A stretch of DNA of 64,000 bases from Xenoacremonium recifei (Eukaryota > Ascomycota > Sordariomycetes > Hypocreales > Nectriaceae). The stretch spans positions 1 to 64,000 of the forward strand of contig WOFQ01000082.1 in NCBI GenBank assembly GCA_012184525.1. Reading direction: 5' to 3'. Below the pieces are notes generated by a model, which ran no database searches, was not told the DNA's origin, and saw nothing but the letters and a program-made list of their open reading frames with translations. The position numbers and the translations under genes were made by a program. Positions 1 to 10,295 of this stretch are shown here, piece by piece; positions within the stretch are counted from its first letter, which is position 1; the number at the start of each line of letters is the position of its first letter.

Positions 1-17
1 CCTTAGTCCAGCTGAGC

Positions 18-69
18 ACGTCCTCTTGTCCCTCTAGGGAACAGGCAGGTTCGACTCCTGCAGGACGTT
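18..69 (+). tRNA. possible 3' half of a tRNA (T arm plus acceptor strand)
   Basis: Bases 45-61 form a perfect five-pair stem closed by the seven-base loop TTCGACT, which fits the conserved T-loop pattern. The seven bases that follow (62-68) are exactly complementary to bases 18-24, as an acceptor stem would be. Bases 29-43 can fold into a short hairpin like the long variable arm of a class II (Leu/Ser) tRNA. The segment between the two acceptor halves is too short for D and anticodon arms. It is therefore either a truncated or tRNA-derived copy, or the 3' part of an intron-containing tRNA whose 5' part lies left of the window. No CCA is encoded, as expected in eukaryotes. Confidence 0.3.
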
Positions 70-671
70 AAATAATAAAACAAAACAAAACAAAACAAAA
101 AATATTAATTAAACCTCACGGCGTATTGCCAAATAAGGTTGTATCCGAACACCATTCTATTCGCGGTGATGACCTAGAAGTGTTATCTATAATTAATCTT
201 TCATTTTGATCTATGAGATGCCTTTACTATAATTAAATAATTCTCGTTCCAATCCAGCGCTGAAACTCCTCCGTACTAACTTTTCGCTGAATCGTGACAA
301 AAAATTAACCTCCATCCTTGTTTTACATGAGCGCAGTGTTTTCAACAGAAAAGTTTTTCCACTAAAGAAAAATCAGGAGTACTCATTCTCTCGAGTGAGA
401 ACGAGGAATAATTTATGCGTATTACTAATCCATGAGGCACGTGACATAAGCAGCTTCGCTGTACGTATTACCTCGGGGCGCAATTTATTTTCTTTACCCG
501 CACCGAAGTCTGGTAGAGTGAGCATATCTCTACAGGGAGACAAGAATAGTATGTTACGAAAAACTCCATTTTTCTACCTCCCTTCGATCTAAGAAGCAAC
601 TTACTTAGTTTTGGCGCGCAGGAGTGTTCGATTATTGAGCAAATGAGGAGCTCTGATCTCCTGCTCTCATT
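70..671. other. non-coding stretch upstream of the TPR-CHAT gene
   Basis: An A-rich run of repeated CAAAA units (about 77-101) opens an AT-rich stretch. The only open frame (395-592) is short and resembles nothing I know. It presumably contains the promoter of the gene at 672; I see no clear TATA box. Confidence 0.4.
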
Positions 672-3600
672 ATGAACGCCAAGGCTGAACCCATTGATTT
701 AGCACAAGAGGCTACCAGTTTGCGCTCAAATGAGCAGGTGGACGAGTCTTCTGGACTTGACTTCCTAACTAGCGTTCTTATGACAGATGATATCGACTCT
801 ACATCATCTTCAGGCCTCGAAGAGGCGGCCACGATTCTAAGGAGCACCCTTCACCGCTGTTCAGAAACCGATCAACATCGAGGAATTCTTTTCGGAAACT
901 TGTGCTTTGTTTTATATTCTAGATACTTGCGACTGCGTGATCTAGATGATCTCGAACAAGCGATCGAAGCAGGCCGGCAAGCAATCAAAGCAAGTCCGAA
1001 TGAATCATCTGAAAAGGCAACATTTCTACGTAACCTAGGAACGTCACTAAATGAGCGGTACAGGGTGACCGGCGACAGAGACGATCTTGCTGAATCAATT
1101 TCACTTACCCGATGGGCTGTACAGATGTCGTCTCAACGTTCTTCCAGCGAACCTATGAGAAAAGTGTTTGGCCACCCGTTCTGGTCTACCCCAGATCTTG
1201 AAACGGACACGAGAAAAGCTACCGAGGACTTAGAAACATCTTTGCAAATGAGCCGGCTGGCAATTTCGAGTGTTCCTCAGGATGATCCAAAAATGGGAGA
1301 TCTTCTAAGGGACCTTGCAGAACTTCTTCTTGAGAGATTCTACAAGATGGGAATCTTGATTGATCTGGAAGAGGCGATTGAGCTGGGCCAACAGATGATC
1401 AAAGCGACACCGATCGATCATAGCGAGCGGCCGTTGCGCTTGAATAAGCTATCGATAATGTTCAGGAGCCGATTTGCCCAAATGGGGAGTTTAGTAGATC
1501 TTGATGAGGCTCTCCATCTCATCCAAGAGGCGATTAACCTCATCCAAGATACTGAACCTGCTCGATTGATATTAGCAAATAATCTTTTGACGCGGCTTGG
1601 CGATAAATACCGTCGGACAGACGACGTGGACGATCTTGACAAGGCTATACGATTAGGACAAGAGCTTACAACTAGAGCCCCGACTGACGACCCAAATCGT
1701 GCTGTTTTCCTGAATAACCTATCCTTCATGATGGGTGAAAAGTATTCAAGAGACGCACAACTCGAGGATCTGGACGAAGCCGTTCAGCTTAGCAAAGCAG
1801 CTATAGAATGCATGGCACTTGAGCATCCACAACGCGCTAATTTTCTGAGCAATCTTGGGAACCACCTCGGAAACATGTACCTCGAGACAACGGATATGGA
1901 CGACCTAGATGATGCAATTCGCACGTGTCAGCAAGCCGTGGATGCCACGCCAGAGGAGCACCCAAGTAGGGCAGCCTTCTGTAACAACCTTGCAATTCAA
2001 CTAGGCGACAAGTACATGAATACACAAGACGATGAGGACCTTGAGACCGCGATCGCCTATTACAAGCTGGCTCTCTATCATAAGAATGCGCCACCCGGAG
2101 TTCGAGTGCAAGCTGGGAGGGATATTGTTCGCTATTGCGTGTCTATCTCAGACTGGGAACAAGCATACGAAGCTGCAGCCCACGTCACATCCCTCATCGT
2201 CAGCCTGACACCACGATCACTGGAAATATCAGACAAACAAGATGTTCTTCTGAAACTGGCAGGTTTCCCATCTGAGGCTGCAGCTGTGGCGTTAAGTGCG
2301 GGAAAAGACCCATTGGTTGCATTGAAGCTTCTCGAAGATGGGCGTGGTGTCCTAGCAGCTTCTCTCGAAGATCTTCGAACGGAATCAATACAGCTACGGG
2401 AAAGTCACCCTGACTTGGCGAAAAGACTTGTGGAATGTCGGAGGAAGCTAGAGGACTCTATTACCCTAGTACCCGTCTTGAACACCGAAGAGGCCGCTTG
2501 GCAACCCGAGGGCACCCAGCGTTTTCAAGCGGGCCACGAATTTGACAAGATTGTCTGCGAAATTCGGCAAAAGCCCGGCTTTGAGGACTTTCTCCTTGCG
2601 CCGAGCGAGCGAGATATGTACAACGCAGCGCGATACGGTCATATTATCGTTGTCAATGTGAGTGAGTTTCGTTGCGACGCTCTTATCGTCGCGGAGACCG
2701 AAGTACGACTGGTTCCCCTACCAGACCTCGATGTCCAGGAAATCAACACTATGGCCTGTGACTATGATATGGGAAGCCCAAAAGTTCTGCGATGGCTGTG
2801 GGATGTCGTTGTGAGTCACATTCTCAAAGAATTGAACATCGCGGCGACCCCCCAAGAGGACGAAAATTGGCCGCATCTTTGGTGGATATGCACTGGGCCC
2901 CTTAGCAAATTTCCCATCCATGCTGCCGGGTATCATCACAAGAGCACATCGAACACGGCACTGGACCGAGCTATTTCGTCTTACAGTTCGTCTATCAAAG
3001 CACTCGTTCATGCTCGCCGGCGAGAAGCTGCCTCCCCAAGATCCAAGAGACAGGCCCTACTTATTGCTCTCGAACAAACTCCCGGATATGCTTCTTTACC
3101 CTTTGCAGCTAAGGAAGCCTTGATGGTTAGTGGCTTGTTTGAATCAATGGCCGTTGAAGTGAAGCAGCCTGATCCTAAGAAGAAGGAGATCCTTGCTTTA
3201 CTGCAAAATTGTACGATCCTCCACTTTGCAGGCCATGGAGCCAATGATATTGATCCATCGAGGAGTCGACTTTTGCTGGAAGATAGGGGAAACCCTCTAT
3301 ACGTAACGGACCTCCTCGAGGCAAACTTCAGGGGCAATGCTCCCTTCCTCGCGTATCTATCCGCGTGCGGGACGGGCAAAATCGAAGACGAAAGGTATTC
3401 TGATGAGAGCATTCATCTTATCAGTGGGTGTCAACTAGCGGGCTTTCGTCACGTTATCGGTACTTTGTGGGAGGTTAAGGATGAAATGTGCCTGGACATT
3501 GCGAGAATAACTTATCAAGAGCTCGGGCTGGGAGGAATGACAGATGAATCCGTGTCTTCGGCGCTTCACAAAGCTGTCCGTGAAATGAGAGACCAGTGGT

Positions 3601-3815
3601 TGAATAGCCAAAAGGTGAAACGAGGACGAAAGAGAGGTGGTATGGAATCTATTGATAGTGATCTGGCTTTGGATACAGGGACGGATGGAGAAGAGGGGGA
3701 TGGGCTTGAAGATGACGGAAACACGAGAAATGCTTCATTGATGGGCGTGAGTAAGACGAAAGCGGCTGACACAGAGCGATTGCGATGGGTTCCGTATGTT
3801 CACTATGGGGTTTAG
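672..3815 (+). CDS. TPR-CHAT protein (caspase-like peptidase domain)
   Basis: Uninterrupted 1047-residue protein. Roughly residues 70-480 are tandem tetratricopeptide-like repeats of about 45-50 residues, with recurring LDDLDEAI and NNL-type helices. The C-terminal part (about 650-1000) is a CHAT domain, the caspase-fold family named for its association with HetF and TPRs. The catalytic dyad is visible: His855 in HFAGHG and Cys899 in YLSACGTG, preceded by a strand ending in the PLSKFPIHAAG motif. The last ~60 residues are acidic and basic low-complexity sequence. In bacteria TPR-CHAT proteins are proteases activated through their repeats, for example by CRISPR effectors or upstream of gasdermins. 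Fungal members are mostly uncharacterised. I infer a cytoplasmic, conditionally activated protease; the substrate is unknown. There is no signal peptide. The ATG at 672 is the first in frame. Confidence 0.85.
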   Translation: MNAKAEPIDLAQEATSLRSNEQVDESSGLDFLTSVLMTDDIDSTSSSGLEEAATILRSTLHRCSETDQHRGILFGNLCFVLYSRYLRLRDLDDLEQAIEAGRQAIKASPNESSEKATFLRNLGTSLNERYRVTGDRDDLAESISLTRWAVQMSSQRSSSEPMRKVFGHPFWSTPDLETDTRKATEDLETSLQMSRLAISSVPQDDPKMGDLLRDLAELLLERFYKMGILIDLEEAIELGQQMIKATPIDHSERPLRLNKLSIMFRSRFAQMGSLVDLDEALHLIQEAINLIQDTEPARLILANNLLTRLGDKYRRTDDVDDLDKAIRLGQELTTRAPTDDPNRAVFLNNLSFMMGEKYSRDAQLEDLDEAVQLSKAAIECMALEHPQRANFLSNLGNHLGNMYLETTDMDDLDDAIRTCQQAVDATPEEHPSRAAFCNNLAIQLGDKYMNTQDDEDLETAIAYYKLALYHKNAPPGVRVQAGRDIVRYCVSISDWEQAYEAAAHVTSLIVSLTPRSLEISDKQDVLLKLAGFPSEAAAVALSAGKDPLVALKLLEDGRGVLAASLEDLRTESIQLRESHPDLAKRLVECRRKLEDSITLVPVLNTEEAAWQPEGTQRFQAGHEFDKIVCEIRQKPGFEDFLLAPSERDMYNAARYGHIIVVNVSEFRCDALIVAETEVRLVPLPDLDVQEINTMACDYDMGSPKVLRWLWDVVVSHILKELNIAATPQEDENWPHLWWICTGPLSKFPIHAAGYHHKSTSNTALDRAISSYSSSIKALVHARRREAASPRSKRQALLIALEQTPGYASLPFAAKEALMVSGLFESMAVEVKQPDPKKKEILALLQNCTILHFAGHGANDIDPSRSRLLLEDRGNPLYVTDLLEANFRGNAPFLAYLSACGTGKIEDERYSDESIHLISGCQLAGFRHVIGTLWEVKDEMCLDIARITYQELGLGGMTDESVSSALHKAVREMRDQWLNSQKVKRGRKRGGMESIDSDLALDTGTDGEEGDGLEDDGNTRNASLMGVSKTKAADTERLRWVPYVHYGV

Positions 3816-4394
3816 CCCTTCTGCTCAATGTTTTTCATTATCATTGCTTCGAAATCAGCTGGTATGTTGCGAGTAGATAACGTTGTAGGATCCTGATGTG
3901 TCAAAGCACCTTCCTATAGTAGAAATAGAATTGGGACAGGTGGCCCGATCAACATAGACTGATAGCAGGCTGGATCTCAAGGAAGTGCAGGGAAAAATGA
4001 TATGTCTTAAGGGTCTGTGAGTTCTTTTCCGGGGCCGGCCTCCCCGATAACGAACCGCCTTGGTATTGCTTCCGAGTACGCATTTGCTATATCTCCAAAC
4101 CCCCAAGCTCTTCGACGGCCCGGTATTAGGATCCGTAAATTGGATTTAGACTATCTGAGTCGAATTTATTCACCGCCAGTTGTCTGTGGGCGTCTCAGGC
4201 GTTTGAGGCGTTTTCAGCGTCTAACCCCTCCTCGCCATAGGTTAGCGCATACAGAGTAGCAATTTCTTATCTCTCGTTGTACTGCGGACGATCAGAAGAT
4301 AAGGAACCAAGATGCGCCCTATATTGCCGAGTTATTGTCTCAACCAAGTAGACTAAGTCCCAAGTTGACTTCTCGCCTTACATTAACTATCATC
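3816..4394. other. intergenic region, 3' of TPR-CHAT and 5' of the permease
   Basis: No gene is visible. A pyrimidine-rich tract and two GATA boxes lie in the last 130 bases before the permease start; they are listed separately. Confidence 0.4.
4266..4303. promoter_or_regulatory. two GATAAG boxes upstream of the amino-acid permease
   Basis: CTTATC at 4266-4271 and GATAAG at 4298-4303 lie 129 and 97 bases before the permease ATG, in opposite orientations. GATAAG is the high-affinity site for AreA/NIT2-type GATA activators that switch on nitrogen-source genes in filamentous fungi. Amino-acid permeases are classic targets, so the placement fits, but six-base sites occur by chance and binding is inferred. 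Confidence 0.4.
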
Positions 4395-6403
4395 ATGCCT
4401 GATGTTCCGAGCGGCCAGTCGAGTCTTCCTCGTGAAGACTTGGGTATCAAGGAGAAGACGTTACCAAGTACTGACCTTGTCCACGATGAGAAGGAGGGGA
4501 CTATCGTTGAGGATGGGCTTTTGCGTGGGCTTCAAAGCAGACACGTTTCACTAATCTCACTCGCCAGTATCATCGGCGGAGGCGTGTATTATGGATTTGG
4601 TAGCGCGCTCCATCTATCTGGTCCCGTGGGTGCTCTTATTGCCTTCGCTATTGTCGGTAAGTCTTGATGTAATGGGCTTGAGCCCGTATCCTGACTGACC
4701 TATTGTCGGGCGTCATGGTGTGGGCGCTGATGCAGAGCGTTGGCGAGGTAACAACCATGTTTCCTATAGCTGGCGGCTTCATTGAAGTATGTGATGGTCA
4801 TTCTACGAGCAATATAACCGTGTCAGAATGGACTTACACAATCTAAAGCATGCTACACGGTTCGTCGACCCAGCCTTGGGCTTTTCCATGGCGTGGATGT
4901 ATTATTTCATGTGGAGTGTGTTCCTCGGCAATGGTATGTGACTGAACCGGCCTGTGACCTGGATTTGTAGCTAAGGGGATGGACAGAATGGAACGGAGCC
5001 ATCATCATACTGCAGTATTGGGTTCCGGAAGAAACAATGCCGTTTTGGGCTTGGGCATTGCTCTTCTTCGGCTTCTTTTCTGTAGTCACAACCCTTGGCG
5101 TCGTTGCTTACGGCGAGATGGAGTACTATCTAGGATGGTTCAAGATCTTATCCCTGGCTGTCTGCTTCTTCCTTTCTTTGCTTGTCAACGTTGGCGCATT
5201 TGGAAATGGTTATATTGGCTTCCGCTACTGGACGCCGCCAAATGGTAAGTTACCTTTATGGCCTTAAAGACAAGGATTCTCGCATCTAATTATAAGCCAA
5301 GGGCCAATTATGAACGGAATAAATGGATTTGGAAAGGTTTTCACTCTTGCTGCTGCATATTACGTCGGGACTGAGATCATTTCCTTGGCGGCAGGTGAAA
5401 CAAAAGACCCCCAGAGAGCCATTCCTCGAGTATGATACTGAAGACTTCCCAAATTAGGAGCATATCGATTTTGACACTTTACAGGGCGTGAATACAGTTG
5501 TATATCGAATTATATTTGTCTATATAGGCTTGATATTCTTCCAAGGGATTGTATGTCCCTCTACGTCACCGGAGTTGCTAAATGCTTCATCGAAGACAGG
5601 GAAGTCTCCATTCACAATTGCCTTCACCCAGGCAGGCTGGGCATGGGCCGGAAGTTTCATCAATGCTCTCATAGCTATTGCATTTATCTCGTCTGTGAAT
5701 GGCTGCATATATGTGCAATCGAGAGCATTGTACTCCTTGGCAAAGAACGGTCGAGCCCCAAGAGTATTTGCAACGACGTCTACAAAAGGAGGTGGGTCGC
5801 GCTTTTGCACTATTTCTCACATTGGAGACGCGCTAACCCGGTGATAACAGTGCCCTATATTGCTATAATAACCTCTTGCTGCTGGGGCTTTTTGTGTCTG
5901 ATGAATATTGGCGTCACAGCCGGAGAGGTATTCACATATATGACTGCTGTGGGTGGAACCGCGGCGTATATTGCATGGAGTGGAATCATCTTCACCCATC
6001 TTCGAGTCCGTAGTGGCCTTCAGAAACGAGGCATCGACCCATCAACATTCCCCTTCAAGGCGGCCGAAAGTAATTGGATCTATCGCATCAATCTTTGTCT
6101 CAACATTTTTGTCCTCCTGATCCAAGGGTTTACCGCTTTTGAAAGCCCATTTGACTGGAGGTCGTTCATCGCCTCTTACATCACAATCCCGACTACTTTA
6201 ACTCTCTTCATTGGGTATAAGCTTTATTACAAGACAAATTGGTAAGCTCCAGTTTGAAGTGAGCCATTTGGGTACTAACCTCGTGGTGCTGTAGGGTTCG
6301 CCTAGAAGAGATGAACTTCTCTGATCGACTAATCAAGTACAGACTTGAAGAAGAAGGCCAGAAGAAATTTCTAACCAAGATCTTCCATAAGATGCGAAGG
6401 TAG
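4395..6403 (+). CDS. amino-acid permease, AAT/YAT family
   Basis: Eight exons assemble into a 538-residue protein: 4395-4656, 4710-4786, 4849-4933, 4987-5244, 5302-5429, 5485-5791, 5851-6241 and 6295-6403. All junctions keep frame. The first transmembrane region carries the family hallmark around ISLASIIGGGVYYGFG, and later helices include ETKDPQRAIPR and a C-terminal SPFDW-type loop. It is a plasma-membrane proton-coupled amino-acid importer of the fungal GAP1-like group (12 expected helices); the substrate cannot be read. One oddity: intron 1 (53 nt) has a normal GTAAGT donor and CTGAC branch site but ends in GG (4708-4709) where AG is expected. If that is real in the genome, splicing may be impaired. 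The start ATG at 4395 was preferred over more upstream frames because it gives the usual N-terminal length. Confidence 0.85.
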
Positions 6404-6710
6404 ATCAAACGTCGAGATATGGTTAGATCTACCCTCTTGACACATGTCTTGATCAGTTGGAGATCTTGTACAGGAATCTCTCCCTTTGACGATTTCCCAA
6501 CCTTTTTAAGAAAAGAAAAGCTATTTCGCCCCGCCTGAAGAGCTTCACACAAATTTGATAGACTTGACCGTCCTTGAGGCTTCCATCATAACCCAGCGTT
6601 GTTATTATGTAAAGTAATCAAACATTCTGTCTTAACCGTTCTGAAGGTTTGTTGTGAATGGGTTTCCCAGACATCTCCTTATTCCATACTCCCAGATCAT
6701 TGACAGACGC
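6404..6710. other. convergent 3' intergenic region
   Basis: The permease and the F-box gene converge here. Nothing recognisable beyond presumed 3' ends. Confidence 0.4.
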
Positions 6711-8111
6711 CTACACTGTTGCAAGCACGGTATCCCATAAATCTCTCACATCTTCGCCATTCTCGTCCAGATAATCCTCATTCTCAGTATCGAACTCGCC
6801 TTCCCAGTCCCCCCAAGTAGGACTTCCTTGATCATCGTCGAAATAGCACCATTTCCCACGTCTCGCCTCGCAACGCACATCACGGCGTTGTAGCTGCAAC
6901 ATCAAACGACCACCAGAGCCTTTCTCCCTTGGCCGATGCTCGAAGTCTTCGTAAACGCCAAATCCGTACAGATAGACTTTCTTCAAGGCAGGAAAGGCTT
7001 CTTTGTCGGCCAGAATTTCCTCCAGCATGCGGACTGTTTGTTCGTTGCTACTACCGTCACAATTGAGGCCGACATAGTCCTCCTCAGTGGCGCCATCCCC
7101 TTCGATATATGCAGCCCCAACGCGTTGCTCTAGCACCAATATTTCTACAGTTTTGTTGCAGGCGAGAAGTAAGCGTCGCCAGTCAGCAAGCATTGCGCGC
7201 TCTGCACGTGTTGACCAGCCATAGTTGACAACGCTAGTAGAAGGATGGTCTGCGGTCGAGAAAAGAAATAAGACCTTGAGCTGTGGAAGGTCTGGTCCTT
7301 TGTTTTCTTCCAGAAAACCACCCAGTGGTCGAGGTATTACAGCTTCGCCGTCTAAACTACCGTAGTCCGATTTGGCATCCGAATCAGATTCACCATCCAT
7401 GCTTGGATTGAGCTTTTCGGCTGGTATCGGTTTGTAGAGTCGCTTGCGACAAAGAACAGAAGAGATCGGTCTATCCAACAGTCCCAGTTCTAGGCGTTCC
7501 AGGGTTGGCCCCGACTTGAGGACCCATCGAGCAACCTCGCGAGGAACGTAGTCAAAGAGCTTCACAAACTGGAGGTGAGGTAGAGGAGGACCGTTGATTT
7601 CATCGACGGGCTCATACAACAACGGTACGTAGAGATGGCTGCTGTGTATCTCCAAAGTCTCGAGGTTGGTGAAGAAAGGGAGAAGCTGCCAGATGATGAC
7701 TTCGTCCTTTCCATCTCGGCGCCCCCACGACGGATCGACCCTAGAACAAAGATTTTTGACCCGCGAGCAAACCACCCGCAAGCGATTTTGATCAGTCGCA
7801 TGAAGGTCTTGCAACATGTTGAACCAAGCTTGTGCCTTATATCTGCTTTGATGTTCCCAACTTTTTGTCCCGCTGTCTGTGCAGTAATTCCTCTGTGAGA
7901 TGGGAATAAAAGGCGGTGGCACGTTCAATTCAGACGTGGAATCGTGGTAGCCATCCTCGTGGAACTCAATGCTGTCCCAGATCAGAGGCTCTATGGCAGC
8001 ATTGAGGCTCTTGCAAGTCACAAGGAGTTGCGCAAGATCGTGGTGACTGAGAAGATTGGTGACTTGAGTGAACAGCTCGATGGGGAGCGTCGCGAGACTG
8101 GCCGGCGGCAT
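6711..8111 (-). CDS. F-box domain protein
   Basis: Single-exon protein of 466 residues from the ATG at 8111. An ATG at 8237 in the same frame would add 42 residues; I prefer 8111 because the F-box then starts right at the N-terminus, as is usual. Residues ~7-45 form a typical F-box (LPIELFTQV ... DLAQLLVTCKSLN ... LIW), which binds Skp1 in an SCF ubiquitin ligase. The rest contains leucine-rich, LRR-like stretches (LETLEIHSS, LPQLKVLFLF, LKKVYLYGFG) that would bind a substrate, and an acidic tail. It is divergent from the HET-domain gene, sharing a ~525-base upstream region. The degraded substrate cannot be predicted. Confidence 0.8.
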   Translation of the reverse strand: MPPASLATLPIELFTQVTNLLSHHDLAQLLVTCKSLNAAIEPLIWDSIEFHEDGYHDSTSELNVPPPFIPISQRNYCTDSGTKSWEHQSRYKAQAWFNMLQDLHATDQNRLRVVCSRVKNLCSRVDPSWGRRDGKDEVIIWQLLPFFTNLETLEIHSSHLYVPLLYEPVDEINGPPLPHLQFVKLFDYVPREVARWVLKSGPTLERLELGLLDRPISSVLCRKRLYKPIPAEKLNPSMDGESDSDAKSDYGSLDGEAVIPRPLGGFLEENKGPDLPQLKVLFLFSTADHPSTSVVNYGWSTRAERAMLADWRRLLLACNKTVEILVLEQRVGAAYIEGDGATEEDYVGLNCDGSSNEQTVRMLEEILADKEAFPALKKVYLYGFGVYEDFEHRPREKGSGGRLMLQLQRRDVRCEARRGKWCYFDDDQGSPTWGDWEGEFDTENEDYLDENGEDVRDLWDTVLATV

Positions 8112-8636
8112 TTTGGATGGAAAAGCTGCTCTCGGTGGAAAGTCGTTCAGAAGAGCGAACCTACTGAATTGAGCCCAGCGGTCGAGCCATGATCGGCTTT
8201 TCAAGTTCTCGTTGTTCCATATGCGAGCTGATGTCATCGCTAAACGGGGGCGCTCTTCTGCGGAAATCCTGGCGCTGTCCAATGATGTAAGCGTAAGCAC
8301 GCGATCGGAGATTCTCTGATCATAGGGGACTTCTGTAACCCTAGCGGCAGGCTATGTAGACCGTTTCCGAGAAGTTGAACATTGTTCTACAATTCTTTAA
8401 CTGTTTTCCAAGCTGCAATCCTCATCTATTGGCTGATATCATGCAATGCGTTCAATGGAAGTCTCTCCAGAACATGGATACGCTAGGCCGGCAATAACTA
8501 GTCATTGGGCTCCATTGCGTTATCGCTGCCCAACCGATGCTTGATCATATACGGCATGGAACCTTGGACAGGATGCCATGCAAGTTTCCTTTGCGGATTA
8601 TGCAGTTTCTGTATATACGCCGTCAAGATCTCCAAG
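8112..8636. promoter_or_regulatory. shared upstream region of the F-box and HET genes
   Basis: The two genes are divergently transcribed, so this segment must hold both promoters. I see no strong TATA box or known operator. Confidence 0.35.
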
Positions 8637-10295
8637 ATGCGCTTGCTGAACGCCAAGTCTTACCTCTTTGAAGACTCATACAACCACTCTGAGCCCACTA
8701 AATACGCCATTTTGTCGCACACATGGTCCAACAAAGAGTTGACCTTCAAGGACCTTGCAGCCAGGGACAGTCGAGCAAAACTGAAAGCCGATCCTAAAAT
8801 CAGCGGTTGTTGCGAAAAAGCACTAAGCCATGGCCTGACCTATGTCTGGATCGATACTATTTGCATCGACAAAAGTAGTAGTGCTGAGCTCTCCGAAGCG
8901 ATCAACTCAATGTACGACTGGTACTCAAACGCTACAGTCTGCTATGCGTACCTCTCAGATGTTCATTCCACCGACAAAATCAGTCGCGGGACCGAGTTCA
9001 GGCAGAGCAGATGGTTTACCAGAGCATGGACGCTCCAAGAGCTATTGGCCCCTCGTGACGTCTACTTCTACGATTCTACCTGGCTCGGAATCGGCCGCAA
9101 ACTCAAATATCACGTGGTAAATGGAAGATGGCAACAGACACACTTCGACGAATTGCTCAGCGCTGTTACCCAGATAGCTACTGGCTACCTTGCCGGTCCA
9201 TACTCCGTCAGAGATGCCTCGGTGTCTGAGAAAATGAGATGGGCGGCCCACCGACAAGCAACCAGGAAAGAAGACATAGCCTACTCCCTCATGGGCCTAT
9301 TCGGTGTCAATATGGCCATGCTCTATGGCGAGGGTGATAAGGCCTTCATCCGACTCCAGGAGCAAATACTGGCCGATTCGGACGATGAGACAATATTTGA
9401 ATGGTCTCATTTGCCCACAGGTTCAACGCGTTGTCGTGAACATTGCCTTCTGGCACATAGTCCAGCAGACTTTGAACAATCTACGCATGTCTATCGAGAC
9501 TCTCGGAACCAATACCACCTGGGACACTCCACCCACTACTACATGACCAACAAAGGATTGCATATGGAAAGGCAGGTTCTCGTCTTGCCTGAACCATTTA
9601 ACGACGTGTTGATGATTATGGGTTGCACATATAACCCACTGGGAAGCGTGGTTATACCTGATATGCCAGTGGCTGTGTTACCTCTGACATCCTCGACCTC
9701 TTATGCAGCCACACACAGTCAACTACAACGATCTAACGCCACTTCGGTAGTCGGAATACGGCCAAAGCATCTTGTGGGAGGTAATATGAGACAGTTCTAT
9801 ATCGCAAAGTCGGTGCGTGACGGTAATGGCAGTTCCGGGCTGAGCTTCTCAACGAAACGGTATTCGAAAACTGCACAACTTAATATACTCGAGTCGTATC
9901 CAACATCTTGGACTATAACTCTGGAGGGTAACCTTTCAGTCTACCTGCCATATTATAGAGATAGAGACATCTCGCCCTTTGGGCAGCAGAAGATTTTGTT
10001 GCATTTGAAAGGTTCGAACAATATGGAATATTTAGTAAGTATCGACTACTGCTTCACCAAGGATCCAATAGGGGGGGAGCAACCAGTTTCTCTGCATTTT
10101 GACATCGCCGCAATGCCCCGGAATCCCTCATTGGCGGATCTCATTCTCGAAAACCAGGGAGACGTCCTACCTTCGACTAAAGACTCGTCTGCTTTCTCGG
10201 AAGACAGGTTCATTCGCCTGGTTTTGGACAGAAGTAACTCGCAGCGGTGGATTCTAATGTTTCATATCGGCGAAGAGGGATTAAATCCAGACTGA
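8637..10295 (+). CDS. HET-domain protein (heterokaryon incompatibility)
   Basis: Uninterrupted 552-residue protein. Its N-terminal ~230 residues carry all HET signatures: MRLLN at the very start, YAILSHTW near residue 33, VWIDTICIDK near 77, and RAWTLQELLAPR near 130. This is the class often described as beginning MRLL(N/H)..., which fixes the start at 8637 rather than the frame's earlier opening. HET domains trigger regulated cell death when incompatible hyphae fuse and are TIR-like in fold. The C-terminal ~300 residues (about 250-552) contain no repeat or NACHT module I can recognise. The GLFGVNMAMLYGEGDKAF motif after the HET core is typical of the family. The protein is cytosolic, with no membrane segment. 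Confidence 0.9.
   Translation: MRLLNAKSYLFEDSYNHSEPTKYAILSHTWSNKELTFKDLAARDSRAKLKADPKISGCCEKALSHGLTYVWIDTICIDKSSSAELSEAINSMYDWYSNATVCYAYLSDVHSTDKISRGTEFRQSRWFTRAWTLQELLAPRDVYFYDSTWLGIGRKLKYHVVNGRWQQTHFDELLSAVTQIATGYLAGPYSVRDASVSEKMRWAAHRQATRKEDIAYSLMGLFGVNMAMLYGEGDKAFIRLQEQILADSDDETIFEWSHLPTGSTRCREHCLLAHSPADFEQSTHVYRDSRNQYHLGHSTHYYMTNKGLHMERQVLVLPEPFNDVLMIMGCTYNPLGSVVIPDMPVAVLPLTSSTSYAATHSQLQRSNATSVVGIRPKHLVGGNMRQFYIAKSVRDGNGSSGLSFSTKRYSKTAQLNILESYPTSWTITLEGNLSVYLPYYRDRDISPFGQQKILLHLKGSNNMEYLVSIDYCFTKDPIGGEQPVSLHFDIAAMPRNPSLADLILENQGDVLPSTKDSSAFSEDRFIRLVLDRSNSQRWILMFHIGEEGLNPD

Noticed and set aside
3008..3412. A 134-codon minus-strand frame within the TPR-CHAT gene
   Set aside because: It is the reverse of the catalytic domain and reads like a shadow of that coding strand.
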